This document shows positions 18,011 to 27,532 of a DNA stretch of 38,047 bases, in pieces (the stretch's first letter is position 1; every line of letters starts with the position of its first letter). The notes below the pieces were generated by a model. The model made no database searches. It had not been told where the DNA came from and was given only the letters and a program-made list of their open reading frames with translations. The stretch lies in assembly GCF_000255705.1 (NCBI RefSeq), contig NZ_JH636441.1, positions 727,934 through 765,980 of the forward strand. The letters are read 5' to 3'. Source of the stretch: Zavarzinella formosa DSM 19928. GTDB lineage: Bacteria; Planctomycetota; Planctomycetia; Gemmatales; Gemmataceae. Position numbers and translations under genes: made by a program.

Positions 18011-21000
18011 ATGAGCGTGCCTTCCCGCCGACTGACGATAGCCATTGGGCCCGAATTCACCGGATGGGGATCTTGGGACTGGGTCGGCCGTTCCCTTGTC
18101 GACGGGCTTGGGGGACGGTTCATCACGTCTGTTTGGAAACCGTGGGAGACGCCGGAAGCCGACATTGTCGTGCTGGTCAAACACCTTCCCCCGGCCGGAT
18201 GGGCGGAAAGGGTCGCCCGCGACAGCGCCTTGGTCTTTTGTCCTGTTGATGTTTATGGTTCCGCGTCGGCAATTGTCTCCGACGCGGACTGGCTGAGGCG
18301 TTGTTCGCTGATTTTGGTTCACTCCCGCCGTTTGATGACGTATTTTTCTTCGCTGGCCGAAACAGCCTACATCGATCATCCGATCAAATACGCCGCTCCG
18401 ATGCGGGAATCCCGCCAACAGACCGGCTCCCTTCTTTGGGTCGGGGTACGGACAAACATTCCCCCTCTGGCTGACTGGCTTGACCGGCATCCCCTGCCGT
18501 TGCCGCTGGACATCCTGACAAATCCGGAACATCCGGGCGATGTCCTGAAGGCGTCCGCGTTCGGGTTCCGCGCCGGCCAGGATATTCGCATTCACAATTG
18601 GAGTCCCGGGCTTCATGTGGCCATGACAAGACAGGCCAGGGCCGCCTTCGACATCAAGGGTGACGACTTCCGAAGCCGTCACAAGCCTCCGGCAAAACTG
18701 ATCGACTTCGTGGCCTCCGGCATTCCCGTGGCCATCAATCCCGGTTCCGGTCCGGGCGAGCATTTGGCCGCCTTGGGATTGAATGTGCCGTCTCCCTTGG
18801 ATGAGCGGCAATGGCTTTCGGAAAGCTACTGGCTGGCCACCCGTCAGGCCGGCAGGCAACTCCTTGCCGACCTCTCGCCGAGCAGCGTCGCCGGGCGGGC
18901 GGGACAAATGATGGAGGAGGCGTGGTTCAAACGCAACATCAAATCGGCCCCGACGATGGAGTTGTCAAAGGAATCTTCGCCGAAAGACGAAAGAGTCCGT
19001 CCCGCCGCCATCGCGGCCTTCCCGGGAATCCCGAAGCTGTACGGGTTGATGATCACGAAGGATGACGAGTCGGTCTTCGGCGATTGGTGTGATGATCAAT
19101 TGCCGCTTTATGATGCGGTCGTGTGCCTTGACGGCTCGGATGGCGGCCGGACCGCGGAAATTGCGGCAAGACATGCGGAGAAACTAATTTATTTGCGGGA
19201 ACGGGATTTCATCATTCCGCACCGGACCAACCAGGGGCTTCGCGCGATCGTCTGCCAGGAGATCGTCAAACGGTTTGGCACCGGCCACTGGGTCATGCTC
19301 TGTCATCCGGACGAGTTTGCCTATCATGATCCGCGAAAAATCGCGGCTTGGGCGCAAGCGGGGGGGTTTGACTCGGTCCGGTGGTTCGCTCCTCAATTTT
19401 ACCCGCACCCCTCCGAGCTTGCCGAGTGGGCCGACACGGCATTATTGCCGATTTATTGCCGGCAAACGCATTATCACTGGGATCATGGGGGAAGCGGCTT
19501 CCCGTGGATGGAGGATCGGTTATTTCACCTGACCGGTGAAATATCTTGGAATCTCGCGGATCATCGCACCGTCAAGCCGAATGGATTACACCGTCCGGCT
19601 CCCTACTGCCCGATCCTTCGGCATTTCAAAGTGGTCATCGTCGATCCGGCTTGGTATGAGGTGGCCGGCGATCGCAGCGTTTATTCCGGCCACTGGCAGG
19701 ATGTTCCGCATCGCGCCGGCCTTCCATTTGCCGTGTCCAGGCTGGAGGATTTTTTCGTGAGCGACGTCCCCGGTTTTGGACGATGCGACCGGTTCGCCGA
19801 CGGATTTCCCCATTCGTGGAACATGGGCGATCATTTTCTGGCCATTCGGCCAATTGTGCCAAATGATTCGCAACGGCAGCAATATCAGCTGGCGCAAACT
19901 CTTGCCTTGGAGGCCAATGATGACGGCGCAAGGCTCATTCTTGACCGGTTGCGAGTCTCGGCCGGAGACTATCGGCTTCGGGCATTGGCAATAAACGATC
20001 TCGCCGCGATCCAAGCGAGGGCCGGTGATCGCCAGGGGGCCGTGGCCGGATTTTTGCTTGCCTTGAGACTGCATCCGGAATGCGGCCCCGCCCGCCAAAA
20101 TCTTGAGCAACTTGGCGCCGCCGACCGAATCGATCATTCAGGCCCGACGCCCGCGGAAAGCGCCAGACCGGAGCCCGTCCGCGTGGCAATTCTCAGCCTG
20201 CTGTTCAACTGGCCCTCAACCGGCGGGGGCACGGTGCACACGACGGAGCTGGCAAAATTTCTGGCGCTGGACGGCTACGACGTGCGGCATTTTTACGCGA
20301 GGCATGACGGGTGGGGGATTGGCCGGGTCGTCGGCCATCCGCCTCATCCCGCGGTTGAACTGGCCTTCGACGAATCAACATGGAATGCCGCCTCGATTCA
20401 AGCCCGCTTCCGCGAGGCCGTGCAAGGGTTCGATCCCGATGCCGTCATTGTCAGCGATTCATGGAATTTCAAGCCGTTGCTCGCGGACGCCGTCCGGCCG
20501 TATCCGGTGATCCTGCGTCTCCAGGCCCTGGAGTGCCTGTGTCCACTCAACAATATCCGTCTGCGGCCGGCCCCGCCCGGACCGCCCCGCCAATGTCCCC
20601 TGCATCAACTGGCCCGGCCGGACGCTTGCGCCGAATGCGTCCGGGAAAATGACCGGTCCTCGGGGGATTTGCATCGCGCCGAGCGGGCCCTCAGCGGTGT
20701 TGGAACACCGGAATATCGCGAGATTTTTTTTCGGGCCTTCGCCGAGTCGCGAGCCGTTCTCGTTGTCAACCCGCTGACGGAGGCGATGGTCAGCCCGTAT
20801 GCGCCGGATGTCCGCGTCGTCACGGCGGGAATGGATCCCGCGAGGTTTCCCCCGCCCGCGGCCGAGCGGGATCGGGGCCAAAATGACCGGATTCAAATCC
20901 TCTTCGCGGGTCTGACCTCGGAATGGATCAAGGGGTTTCATGTGCTGTTTGAGGCTTGCGAGAACTTGTGGCGCCGTCGGAAGGATTTTGAACTGATTGT

Positions 21001-21421
21001 CACAGACTCTTCGCGGGCTGATTATGCCAGGGATTTCATTCGTTTTGTCGGATGGCAGTCGCAATCCGATTTGCCACGGCATTTCCACGCCGCCGACATT
21101 GTCGCCGTTCCCGCCGTCGCCCAGGAGGCGCTCGGCCGCACGGCCGTCGAGGGCATGGCGGCCGGGCGGCCGGTGCTGGCCAGCCGGCTGGGCGGGCTTC
21201 CCTTCACCGTTCCGGACGGTTCTTCGGGAATTTTGTTCGAGCCGGGCAATGTCGCCGACCTGATCGCAAAGCTGGCGATGCTGCTTGATGATCCGGAGTT
21301 GCGAAAACGACTCGGGCTTTCCGGACGTCGCCGGTTTGAGGAACATTATGCCTGGCCGATGATCATCCACAAACATTACCGTCCGTTGCTGCGGGCGCGA
21401 TCTCGCGGAAAGATGACGTGA
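18011..21421 (+). CDS. Triple glycosyltransferase fusion (GT-B, GT-A, TPR-like linker, GT4)
   Basis: 1,136 residues. Residues 8-305 look like a GT-B transferase (IAIGPEFTGWGSWDWVGRSL, later KLIDFVASGIPVAINPGSGP). Residues 340-610 form a GT-A-like domain starting KLYGLMITKDDE, with VVCLDGSDGG and an acidic LCHPDEF that may bind metal, plus aromatic-rich acceptor loops. A short TPR-like helical stretch follows at 625-700. Residues 722-1130 are a GT4 domain: VAILSLLFNWPSTGGGTVHT, ILFAGLTSEWIKGFHVL, and the donor-binding EALGRTAVEGMAAGRPVLAS. ATG 18011 is divergent from the AAA+ gene, about 260 bases start to start. The ribosome site (AAGAG) is weak. Its stop is 50 bases from the convergent dehydrogenase homologue. 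It probably adds several sugars in sequence to one acceptor; the specificity cannot be read. Confidence 0.85.
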   Translation: MSVPSRRLTIAIGPEFTGWGSWDWVGRSLVDGLGGRFITSVWKPWETPEADIVVLVKHLPPAGWAERVARDSALVFCPVDVYGSASAIVSDADWLRRCSLILVHSRRLMTYFSSLAETAYIDHPIKYAAPMRESRQQTGSLLWVGVRTNIPPLADWLDRHPLPLPLDILTNPEHPGDVLKASAFGFRAGQDIRIHNWSPGLHVAMTRQARAAFDIKGDDFRSRHKPPAKLIDFVASGIPVAINPGSGPGEHLAALGLNVPSPLDERQWLSESYWLATRQAGRQLLADLSPSSVAGRAGQMMEEAWFKRNIKSAPTMELSKESSPKDERVRPAAIAAFPGIPKLYGLMITKDDESVFGDWCDDQLPLYDAVVCLDGSDGGRTAEIAARHAEKLIYLRERDFIIPHRTNQGLRAIVCQEIVKRFGTGHWVMLCHPDEFAYHDPRKIAAWAQAGGFDSVRWFAPQFYPHPSELAEWADTALLPIYCRQTHYHWDHGGSGFPWMEDRLFHLTGEISWNLADHRTVKPNGLHRPAPYCPILRHFKVVIVDPAWYEVAGDRSVYSGHWQDVPHRAGLPFAVSRLEDFFVSDVPGFGRCDRFADGFPHSWNMGDHFLAIRPIVPNDSQRQQYQLAQTLALEANDDGARLILDRLRVSAGDYRLRALAINDLAAIQARAGDRQGAVAGFLLALRLHPECGPARQNLEQLGAADRIDHSGPTPAESARPEPVRVAILSLLFNWPSTGGGTVHTTELAKFLALDGYDVRHFYARHDGWGIGRVVGHPPHPAVELAFDESTWNAASIQARFREAVQGFDPDAVIVSDSWNFKPLLADAVRPYPVILRLQALECLCPLNNIRLRPAPPGPPRQCPLHQLARPDACAECVRENDRSSGDLHRAERALSGVGTPEYREIFFRAFAESRAVLVVNPLTEAMVSPYAPDVRVVTAGMDPARFPPPAAERDRGQNDRIQILFAGLTSEWIKGFHVLFEACENLWRRRKDFELIVTDSSRADYARDFIRFVGWQSQSDLPRHFHAADIVAVPAVAQEALGRTAVEGMAAGRPVLASRLGGLPFTVPDGSSGILFEPGNVADLIAKLAMLLDDPELRKRLGLSGRRRFEEHYAWPMIIHKHYRPLLRARSRGKMT

Positions 21422-21471
21422 TCCGCCAAAGTCGTCTTGCCGTCTTGTGTCAGCCGCGGGATTGAGATCGC

Positions 21472-22818
21472 TCATGCCTTCCAGACACGACACGGGCCCC
21501 GCGGGGTCGGGCCGGTCGTGTTTCGAGTGTCAATCACAACTGTCGCATGGCCGAGAATCCAGTCCAAGTCATACGCGGAATGATCGGTCACGATCACGAC
21601 GCAATCCTGTTCGGCCAGCAATTCCGCAGACAATGGCCTGCTGTCGAGCCGGATGTTTCCGGCCCCCTTGATTTCCAACCGTGAAATCGACGGGTCGTTA
21701 TAACTGACCTCCGCCCCTCGCTGCCGGAGCATTTCAATGAGGTCAGGCGCCAGGCCGCCGGAGGAAAGGGAGACATCTTTGTCACATGCCGCGCCCAACA
21801 GGAGAATTCTGCTATTCTTGATCGGCTTGCCAATTTCATTGAGGGCGTCTCCGATCCTTTGAAAAACGCATGCCGGCATGGCGGCCATCACTTCCCCGGC
21901 CAGTTCGATCAATCGCGCGTCACAACCATGCCGGCGTGCGGCCCAGGTAAGGTGAAACGGGCTGGCCGGCCAGTGGCGGGAACCCTGGCCTGGAATGCCT
22001 TGGCGCGTCACCGGGTCGGCGGAGTTCACGTTCGTCGCGTCCAGCACTTCACACGCATTGATTCCCATGGCCTCGAACACCGATTTCAACTCGCGGACCA
22101 ACGCGGTGTTGACGACCTGGCGCGCGGACTCCACAATCGGGCAGGCTTCCGCGACCCGTATCCCTTCAACCGGAGTCAGTTTTCCGGAAACAGGCCCGAA
22201 GAGGGTCGCGGCCAGGCCAAGACTGATGCCGTCAATGGCTCCAATCACTCTTGGAACGCGATGACGCAAATCCGTCCTCGAAATTGAATTGCCCAGTTCC
22301 GGGCTGTATGCCAAAAAATAATCACACCCGGCGGCGAGTCCGGAGACGGCCAGGGCGGGCAGAAAAAGTTCCTCGGTCGCGCCCGGATATGCGCCGCCGG
22401 TCAGAATTATGAGCTGGCCGGGGCGCAACTGCGGACGCAGGGCGAGGGCGCCGCCCGCAAACAAAGACATGTCCGGCTGTCGGGTGTCCTTCAACGGCGT
22501 CGGGACGCAAAAGATGATCGCATCAGCCTCACGGAAGCGGCGGGAATCAGAAGTGGAATCGAACCGGCCGCTGGCAAACAATTCTTTCGCCGTTTCGGGC
22601 GGAATGACGCCGTCTTCAATCTCGCCATTTTTCAGTTTCTCAATTTTGACGGCGTCGAAGTCGAAGCCGAGGACGCTAAAACCCGCATTTGTGAATGTTT
22701 CCGCCAGCGTCAATCCGGAACGTCCCATCCCGACGAAACATATTTTGGTCCGTCTTTCAAGGACATCAACGGCAAACTTGCCAGCCAAAGCCGTTTGCTC
22801 TTCATGGTTCAAGGACAT
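21472..22818 (-). CDS. UDP-glucose/GDP-mannose dehydrogenase homologue, probably catalytically dead
   Basis: 448 residues from ATG 22818, preceded by GGAAGGA; an in-frame ATG at 22851 has no ribosome site. The fold is clear. In the longer numbering there is an N-terminal dinucleotide motif CFVGMGRSGLTLAETF (38-53), GGAYPGATEE (152-161), YSPELGNS (182-189), the helix EGIRVAEACPIVESARQVVN, and a C-terminal UDP-binding domain. Family enzymes oxidise a nucleotide sugar C6 alcohol to acid through a thiohemiacetal on a Cys in GG-x-C-x-P-x-D. Here the aligned stretch reads SRHWPASPFHLTW: His stands at the Cys position, Ser at the Asp position, and the usual Asn of VNELK is Arg (VRELK). This points to loss of oxidation chemistry, leaving a binding or regulatory role, or a different reaction. 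The alignment is by eye. Confidence 0.85.
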   Translation of the reverse strand: MSLNHEEQTALAGKFAVDVLERRTKICFVGMGRSGLTLAETFTNAGFSVLGFDFDAVKIEKLKNGEIEDGVIPPETAKELFASGRFDSTSDSRRFREADAIIFCVPTPLKDTRQPDMSLFAGGALALRPQLRPGQLIILTGGAYPGATEELFLPALAVSGLAAGCDYFLAYSPELGNSISRTDLRHRVPRVIGAIDGISLGLAATLFGPVSGKLTPVEGIRVAEACPIVESARQVVNTALVRELKSVFEAMGINACEVLDATNVNSADPVTRQGIPGQGSRHWPASPFHLTWAARRHGCDARLIELAGEVMAAMPACVFQRIGDALNEIGKPIKNSRILLLGAACDKDVSLSSGGLAPDLIEMLRQRGAEVSYNDPSISRLEIKGAGNIRLDSRPLSAELLAEQDCVVIVTDHSAYDLDWILGHATVVIDTRNTTGPTPRGPCRVWKA

Positions 22819-23072
22819 CGAGCGAATTCCTTCCGAACGTGAAATGCGCATGCGGGGGGACGATTGTGTCGTCCCGATGACGCCAGGTTCTGTCCGCTCA
22901 GTCTGTCTTACGTCTTACGCAGTTGAGGATGCAAGCAGCGTGCAAACCGCGATTTCCGTGACTTTATCACACCAGCCGGCAAGCAATGGCAGTCATTCGC
23001 CGAAGGCTTTCAATTTCTCCGTCTGGCCTTCGCCGGTGGCGTCAGCCTGAATTTCCGCGCGCGCTGTCTCAT

Positions 23073-23800
23073 TCAGCATCGCTTTGGCTGGAGACACTTG
23101 TTTTCCAGCGTGTTAAGATCGGCGTCGGGCTCTCGCCGGAAACGGCCTTGTTGCCGTCGGGTTTCCCGGCGGCTCTCCAAACCGGCCCATGTTTTCCGCC
23201 AGTTTTCCAAGAAATCCTCCGGCAAATTCAGGCCAGCCTCCGTTTGAAGCCGGGTTGCCACCCCTGACACCACCCGAACCGATCTTCGCACCACCAGCCC
23301 CGTCGACGACTTCCGTCGGCCGCTCAACCGCCATTTGTGATATCGACGGTTTCCGAACAGATGTTCCAAGTCGTTGTTGGCGCAGGGGATGTCCGGTAAG
23401 TCGTGGAAGGCAAAAAGACCAAACCAACAGCTTTTGGTCTCTCTGGCAAAATGACGCAGTTGCGACCGCGCCGAGGTGTCGGGAGATTCCGGGGCTCCCG
23501 GCGAATCCGGACGTGACGCGCGTCAATTGCCGACGCACTTTTCGGGACGGAGCCCGGTTTTGTTCTTGATGGCCCGGACGACCCGCCTCACCCATTGAAT
23601 GGCGGATCGCACCAAGGGCCACAGAGCGGCTGTCTCGTCGAGCCCCCCGGTGTAAAAGTGCGGCGAGTTTCCGCAACCCGGCGGGCAACTCCTCCACCCG
23701 GACCATCACGCAGTCCAGGCTTGCGGCGATCTTCGCCAGGTCGATACCGGACCTTCCCGATCGGAGGCGGAGAAAACCCGTCGGCAGGTGTTGTGGCTGA
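23073..23800 (-). pseudogene. Frameshifted transposase remnant
   Basis: Three reading frames in turn give transposase-like protein on the minus strand: GIDLAKIAASLDCVMVRVEE near 23,740-23,690; DETAALWPLVRSAIQWVRRV near 23,640-23,590; and RHFARETKSCWFGLF into NNDLEHLFGNRRYHKWRLSG near 23,460-23,320, ending at TGA 23075-23073. The N-N-D-L-E-x-x-F-G-x-R-R-Y-H block followed by G-R-x-x-S/T-x-G-L-V-V is typical, from memory, of the acidic C-terminal part of transposases found in Planctomycetota. At least two frameshifts and an internal stop make it non-functional. I saw no terminal inverted repeats and do not assign a family. Confidence 0.65.
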
Positions 23801-23869
23801 TCACCCGGTCCGATCAGCCGCTAACGCTTCCTGAAGTTTATGTCTCTGCCAGCTCAAAAGGGTTGTGGA

Positions 23870-26740
23870 ATGACAACGCCACCGTGGACTTCCAAAATAT
23901 GGCCGCCGTCTCGCCATTCACAATGTTTTTTGGATAAGATTTGTTCCATATTTCCCGAGGCGGTCGTCGGCCGTCATCAAAATCTCGGAGTCACCTTGAG
24001 CAGACGGCCATGCGGTTGTGACCGGTTCACGCCGGGTCAACCATTTCTTCACGGACGTGACTGCCGGCTATGCTGGCAATGGCACAATAATATCAAGAAT
24101 CCGGAGCCTGCGGAAAGCTCCCGCGCGCCTGCGAACGTCACCGTCCCGGCTGGCGTGATTTCTCCGTCTCTCGTTTCTCCCACAAAGACACCGCTCTCCT
24201 TTTGCGAGCATCTCGGACCGGGCACCGGCTGTCGCACGCGGAAATGCGAAAAAGGCCATGGAGGAAAGATCGGTGTTCGCGCCTGCGTCGACTGCGGACC
24301 TCGCTGCCCGGATTACTCCCCCGAAGACGGCGTGGAACCACTGACCGACTCGCCGGGGCCGGCTCGTCCGGAACCGGGCGTGATTCGCATCGAGCAGGGT
24401 GGCGGCGGCATCGGAGACGCCCTTCTGGGCCTCATTGCCGTCGCACGGCTCAAAGCCGATCAGCCGACGGCGGCCGTCTTTTATCACGTCTCAAGTCTTG
24501 CAAAGCCGTTCGTCGCTCTTTTCGAAGGTTACGACGGCATCGGCGTTCATCTTCGCAATCACACGGAAGAACCCGTTCTGGGCCGAAGACAAATCAACCT
24601 GGGATATGCCGCCGAGACCCGGACAAGGCTGGCCGTCCCTCGCTGGGAAAGGTACGCGAAGAACATTGGCGCGACGGGGACGTTCATTCCGGCCTTGCGC
24701 GAGCCGGAACGAGTCCGCAAACTCGGCCGTGATTTGGCGGGCGCGGTGTTGATGAGTCCGTTCTCGACGGACAAAAGCCGCGAGTGGAGCCTTCAGCACT
24801 GGCTCACCCTGGAGGGATTGCTACGCGACGCCGGGATTCGAACGGCCATCGTCCATTCGGACGTCCAGGGAACCGAACGATTTCGATATTCCGAAAAGCT
24901 CGTCGCCCAACCGGCCGAACGGCTCGCCGGGGCGATGTTGAACTCGGCGTGTGTCATCGGCGCCGACTCGGGAATGGCCCACCTCGGCGGCATCCTCGGC
25001 GTTCCAACGGTGGTCCTCGGGGGAAGCACCAGCGTCGAGCGGATCTTCGGCAGGTATCCGCGGGTGACCTGTCTCCAAGGAAAGCTGTCCTGCTCGGGTT
25101 GCCACGGACAGGAACCGTTTGACGAGCGTTGTAAAAATTCCTGCGCCAACATTCAATCGGTCACTCCCGAACTAGCCCTCGCCGAGGTAACTCGAATCAT
25201 TCGCGGCGGCGAGGCGGCGGCCGGCTCCTCCAAGGATGCTACAAAATTGACCTTTTCTCCGGTTTCGGTGACAAGGCCCTTTGCCGTCGGCATCCCGACG
25301 CTAAACCGTTACGACCTGCTCGATCAGTGCTTGGCCGCCGTGTTCGCCGCCACCCTCCGGCCGACTAGGGTGGTTGTGATCGACAACGGCGGGATGTTCT
25401 CGACGAATTTGCCGGACGTCGAAGTTATCCGGCCTGGAAAAAATCTCGGTGTCGCCGCATCTTGGAATTTGTTGCACCGGCTCACCGCCCCATTGCCGCT
25501 GATCCTTCTCAACGATGATGTGATCGCCGGCCCGACGCTCTTTGAAACATTGTTGAATGATCCGTGCCCGGTCACCCTGGCGTTGGGCTGGGCCGCGTTC
25601 AAGCAACTTTCGCAGGTATGGGTCACAGTCGGGGACTATGACGAGGCGTTTTATCCCGCGTACTATGAGGACGCTGATTATTATCGCCGGATCGTCATCG
25701 CCGGCGTGCGATGGGGAAGCATCGGGGCATGCGGATCGAGCCACGGCGGCAGCGAGACCAAACGCGCGTTGCCGCCGGATGGGCAGGCGAAACTGGACCG
25801 GCAGGTTGATGCAAACCGTACGTATTACGAGCAAAAGTGGGCCGGCAGGCCCTTGCTTCCCCGGTGTGAGCAGATCAGACTGTTAAAACCATTCCGCGAG
25901 TTCACCCCGGAGGACGAAGCGAGGCAACTGGAGCATGTCAACAATGATGTCTGGCTCTATGAACCAGGCAAAAATCGTTATATCTGTTCAATCCTCGGAA
26001 CGCTTCATGAAGAGCTGGCTTTCATCCGGCCGGATTTGGCCCGGCTGGTTTTGGAGGCCGTGTGGATGGCCCGCCGGATGAATGACCACGGCCGGGCGCA
26101 GGCTGATTTGGATTGGACGGCTCCCCTTGCCGGTGAGGCAAAAGCCGCCGTTTCAAAACTCACGATCATCCTTCCGACCATCGGACGCGTATCCCTAGCC
26201 CGTTCCCTCAAATCATTGCAAGGCCAACTGTCGCCGTCGGACGAGCTTCTTCTGGTGTCCGACGGCCCGGCGAATGAATGGATCAAAGCCTCCCTGGCGG
26301 ACGCGGGCCTGCCGGGGCGGCTGATCGAAATGCCGGACGGTCCGAACGGCGACTGGGGGCACACCATCCGCAATCGTCTTTTGCCGACAATTCCAACCGG
26401 CTACGTCATGCACCTCGACGATGACGATGAATACGTTCCCGGGGGGTTGGACAAGGTGAGACGGGCGATCGCCGCCCTGCCGAACGGATTGTTTCTGTTC
26501 CGGATGGAGTTTGACGAGGGCCATGTGCTTTGGCAGACTCCCGAAGTCCGTTTTGGCAACATTGGCACACCCATGTTTGTCCATCCCGCCGGAATCCCGT
26601 TCGGCATTTGGGAAAATCACTATGGAGGGGACCATAATTTCATCGCTGGCACGATCCGGCTGAACCCGGATTTGCCCGTCGTGTGGCGTGAAGAGGTGAT
26701 TTGTCGGATTCACACCGACCGGAAGACGACCCAAATGTGA
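23870..26740 (+). CDS. Cys-rich module fused to GT9-like and two GT2-like glycosyltransferases
   Basis: 956 residues from ATG 23870 (AAGGG seven bases upstream; ATG 23840 is in frame but lacks one). Residues 45-150 hold a Cys-rich segment: CGC, then DCRLCW, then C-E-H-L-G-P-G-T-G-C and CVDCGPRCPDY, which looks metal-binding. Residues 170-440 are GT9-like (GGIGDALLGLIAVARL, VLMSPFS, VIGADSGMAHLGGILGVPTV). Residues 470-650 are a GT2 domain (VGIPTLNRYDLLDQCL, VVVIDNGG, LILLNDDV, YYEDADYYRR). Residues 765-950 form a second GT2-type domain (LTIILPTIGRVSLARSLKSL, VMHLDDDDEYVPGG). The acidic motifs are all intact. It lies downstream of the transposase remnant on the other strand. Likely role: stepwise assembly of a surface glycan in the cytoplasm. 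Confidence 0.85.
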   Translation: MTTPPWTSKIWPPSRHSQCFLDKICSIFPEAVVGRHQNLGVTLSRRPCGCDRFTPGQPFLHGRDCRLCWQWHNNIKNPEPAESSRAPANVTVPAGVISPSLVSPTKTPLSFCEHLGPGTGCRTRKCEKGHGGKIGVRACVDCGPRCPDYSPEDGVEPLTDSPGPARPEPGVIRIEQGGGGIGDALLGLIAVARLKADQPTAAVFYHVSSLAKPFVALFEGYDGIGVHLRNHTEEPVLGRRQINLGYAAETRTRLAVPRWERYAKNIGATGTFIPALREPERVRKLGRDLAGAVLMSPFSTDKSREWSLQHWLTLEGLLRDAGIRTAIVHSDVQGTERFRYSEKLVAQPAERLAGAMLNSACVIGADSGMAHLGGILGVPTVVLGGSTSVERIFGRYPRVTCLQGKLSCSGCHGQEPFDERCKNSCANIQSVTPELALAEVTRIIRGGEAAAGSSKDATKLTFSPVSVTRPFAVGIPTLNRYDLLDQCLAAVFAATLRPTRVVVIDNGGMFSTNLPDVEVIRPGKNLGVAASWNLLHRLTAPLPLILLNDDVIAGPTLFETLLNDPCPVTLALGWAAFKQLSQVWVTVGDYDEAFYPAYYEDADYYRRIVIAGVRWGSIGACGSSHGGSETKRALPPDGQAKLDRQVDANRTYYEQKWAGRPLLPRCEQIRLLKPFREFTPEDEARQLEHVNNDVWLYEPGKNRYICSILGTLHEELAFIRPDLARLVLEAVWMARRMNDHGRAQADLDWTAPLAGEAKAAVSKLTIILPTIGRVSLARSLKSLQGQLSPSDELLLVSDGPANEWIKASLADAGLPGRLIEMPDGPNGDWGHTIRNRLLPTIPTGYVMHLDDDDEYVPGGLDKVRRAIAALPNGLFLFRMEFDEGHVLWQTPEVRFGNIGTPMFVHPAGIPFGIWENHYGGDHNFIAGTIRLNPDLPVVWREEVICRIHTDRKTTQM

Positions 26741-26932
26741 AGCTCCCCGCCAATTCGGATTATTTGCTCCCCGGCCGAATTGTCTGATTTCGTCAAACTG
26801 ACGGATTTGAATGGAAAACCGCTGACAAATCAGGCCTCGCGTTCGTATCGGATCGTCAACGCCATGGAAACAGCCGATGAAACCGAAATTGCCAGGATCA
26901 TGTCGACATGTGTTCTGGATCGGATGATATGA
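26741..26932 (+). other. In-frame open continuation after the stop of the GT9/GT2 gene
   Basis: After TGA 26738-26740 the same frame stays open for 63 codons to TGA 26930. It reads as plausible protein (FVKLTDLNGKPLTNQASRSY, then RIVNAMETADETEIARIM). There is no ATG or ribosome site at its head. It may be a small gene with an unusual start, the remnant of a separate gene, or a readthrough extension. Codon use looks like the neighbours. The next stretch, 26,933-27,303, has no recognisable gene. Confidence 0.3.
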
Positions 26933-27303
26933 AGGAAACCCGTCGCCATTCCCGAAAATCAATGGCGTCGTCAAATGAACAGATTGGTCCGGCCGCAACC
27001 GATCCCAAAGACAGGATTGGAAATCACCACCGGCCGTGCCCATCCATCGGATCATCGCCATTCCCGTCGGAGATCACCCTCGTGGTTTTGGCGGGATCAA
27101 CGGCCGGGTAATTGCCTCGAAGATATCGTGAGACGACTGCCTTCGTTGTTCAATGCAAGTTAGAAAAGTGGCGAGCCAGTCGAGACGGTCCGGCGAGCAG
27201 AACCGGCAAATTTATCGCATGCCCCCAATCAACTCAAACGATACCTTCCCTGCGAGACGATCAATGCCAGCCAATCGTCGACTGACCTGTTGACATCCCC
27301 GCC

Positions 27304-27363
27304 ATGTGCCGTAAAGGCCGTGATTGCGGCTGTTTCAACCACAATTCTTGCCTGTGTTGGTGA
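27304..27363 (+). CDS. Possible 19-residue Cys-rich microprotein or module remnant
   Basis: ATG 27304 to TGA 27361-27363 encodes a 19-residue peptide with five Cys, centred on D-C-G-C-F-N-H-N-S-C-L-C-W. The C-G-C ... C-x-C-W pattern matches the CGC ... DCRLCW part of the Cys-rich segment in the glycosyltransferase at 23,870-26,740, with a shorter loop. There is no ribosome site. It may be a leftover of a larger Cys-rich gene or a real small metal-binding peptide upstream of the operon. The remaining bases between 26,933 and 27,532 show nothing else I can name. Confidence 0.3.
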   Translation: MCRKGRDCGCFNHNSCLCW

Positions 27364-27532
27364 CGTTCCGATGTGTCAAAAGCCGTCAATTCAAACCGAT
27401 TATTCTACTCTTTTCGTTTGCATTGTCGGCAAACATGCCATTAAACTTCAACATATCTCAACGTGACTCCCTTTTGTCAACCGGATCGTCTTCCAACTTG
27501 ACGAGCGATTGAGAATTGTTGTTTTTCAAAAA

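Noticed and set aside
27290-27318. Perfect TTGACA upstream of the 27,533 operon as a promoter
   Set aside because: The best -10 at 16-17 bases (TAAAGG) matches poorly and the start is over 200 bases away.
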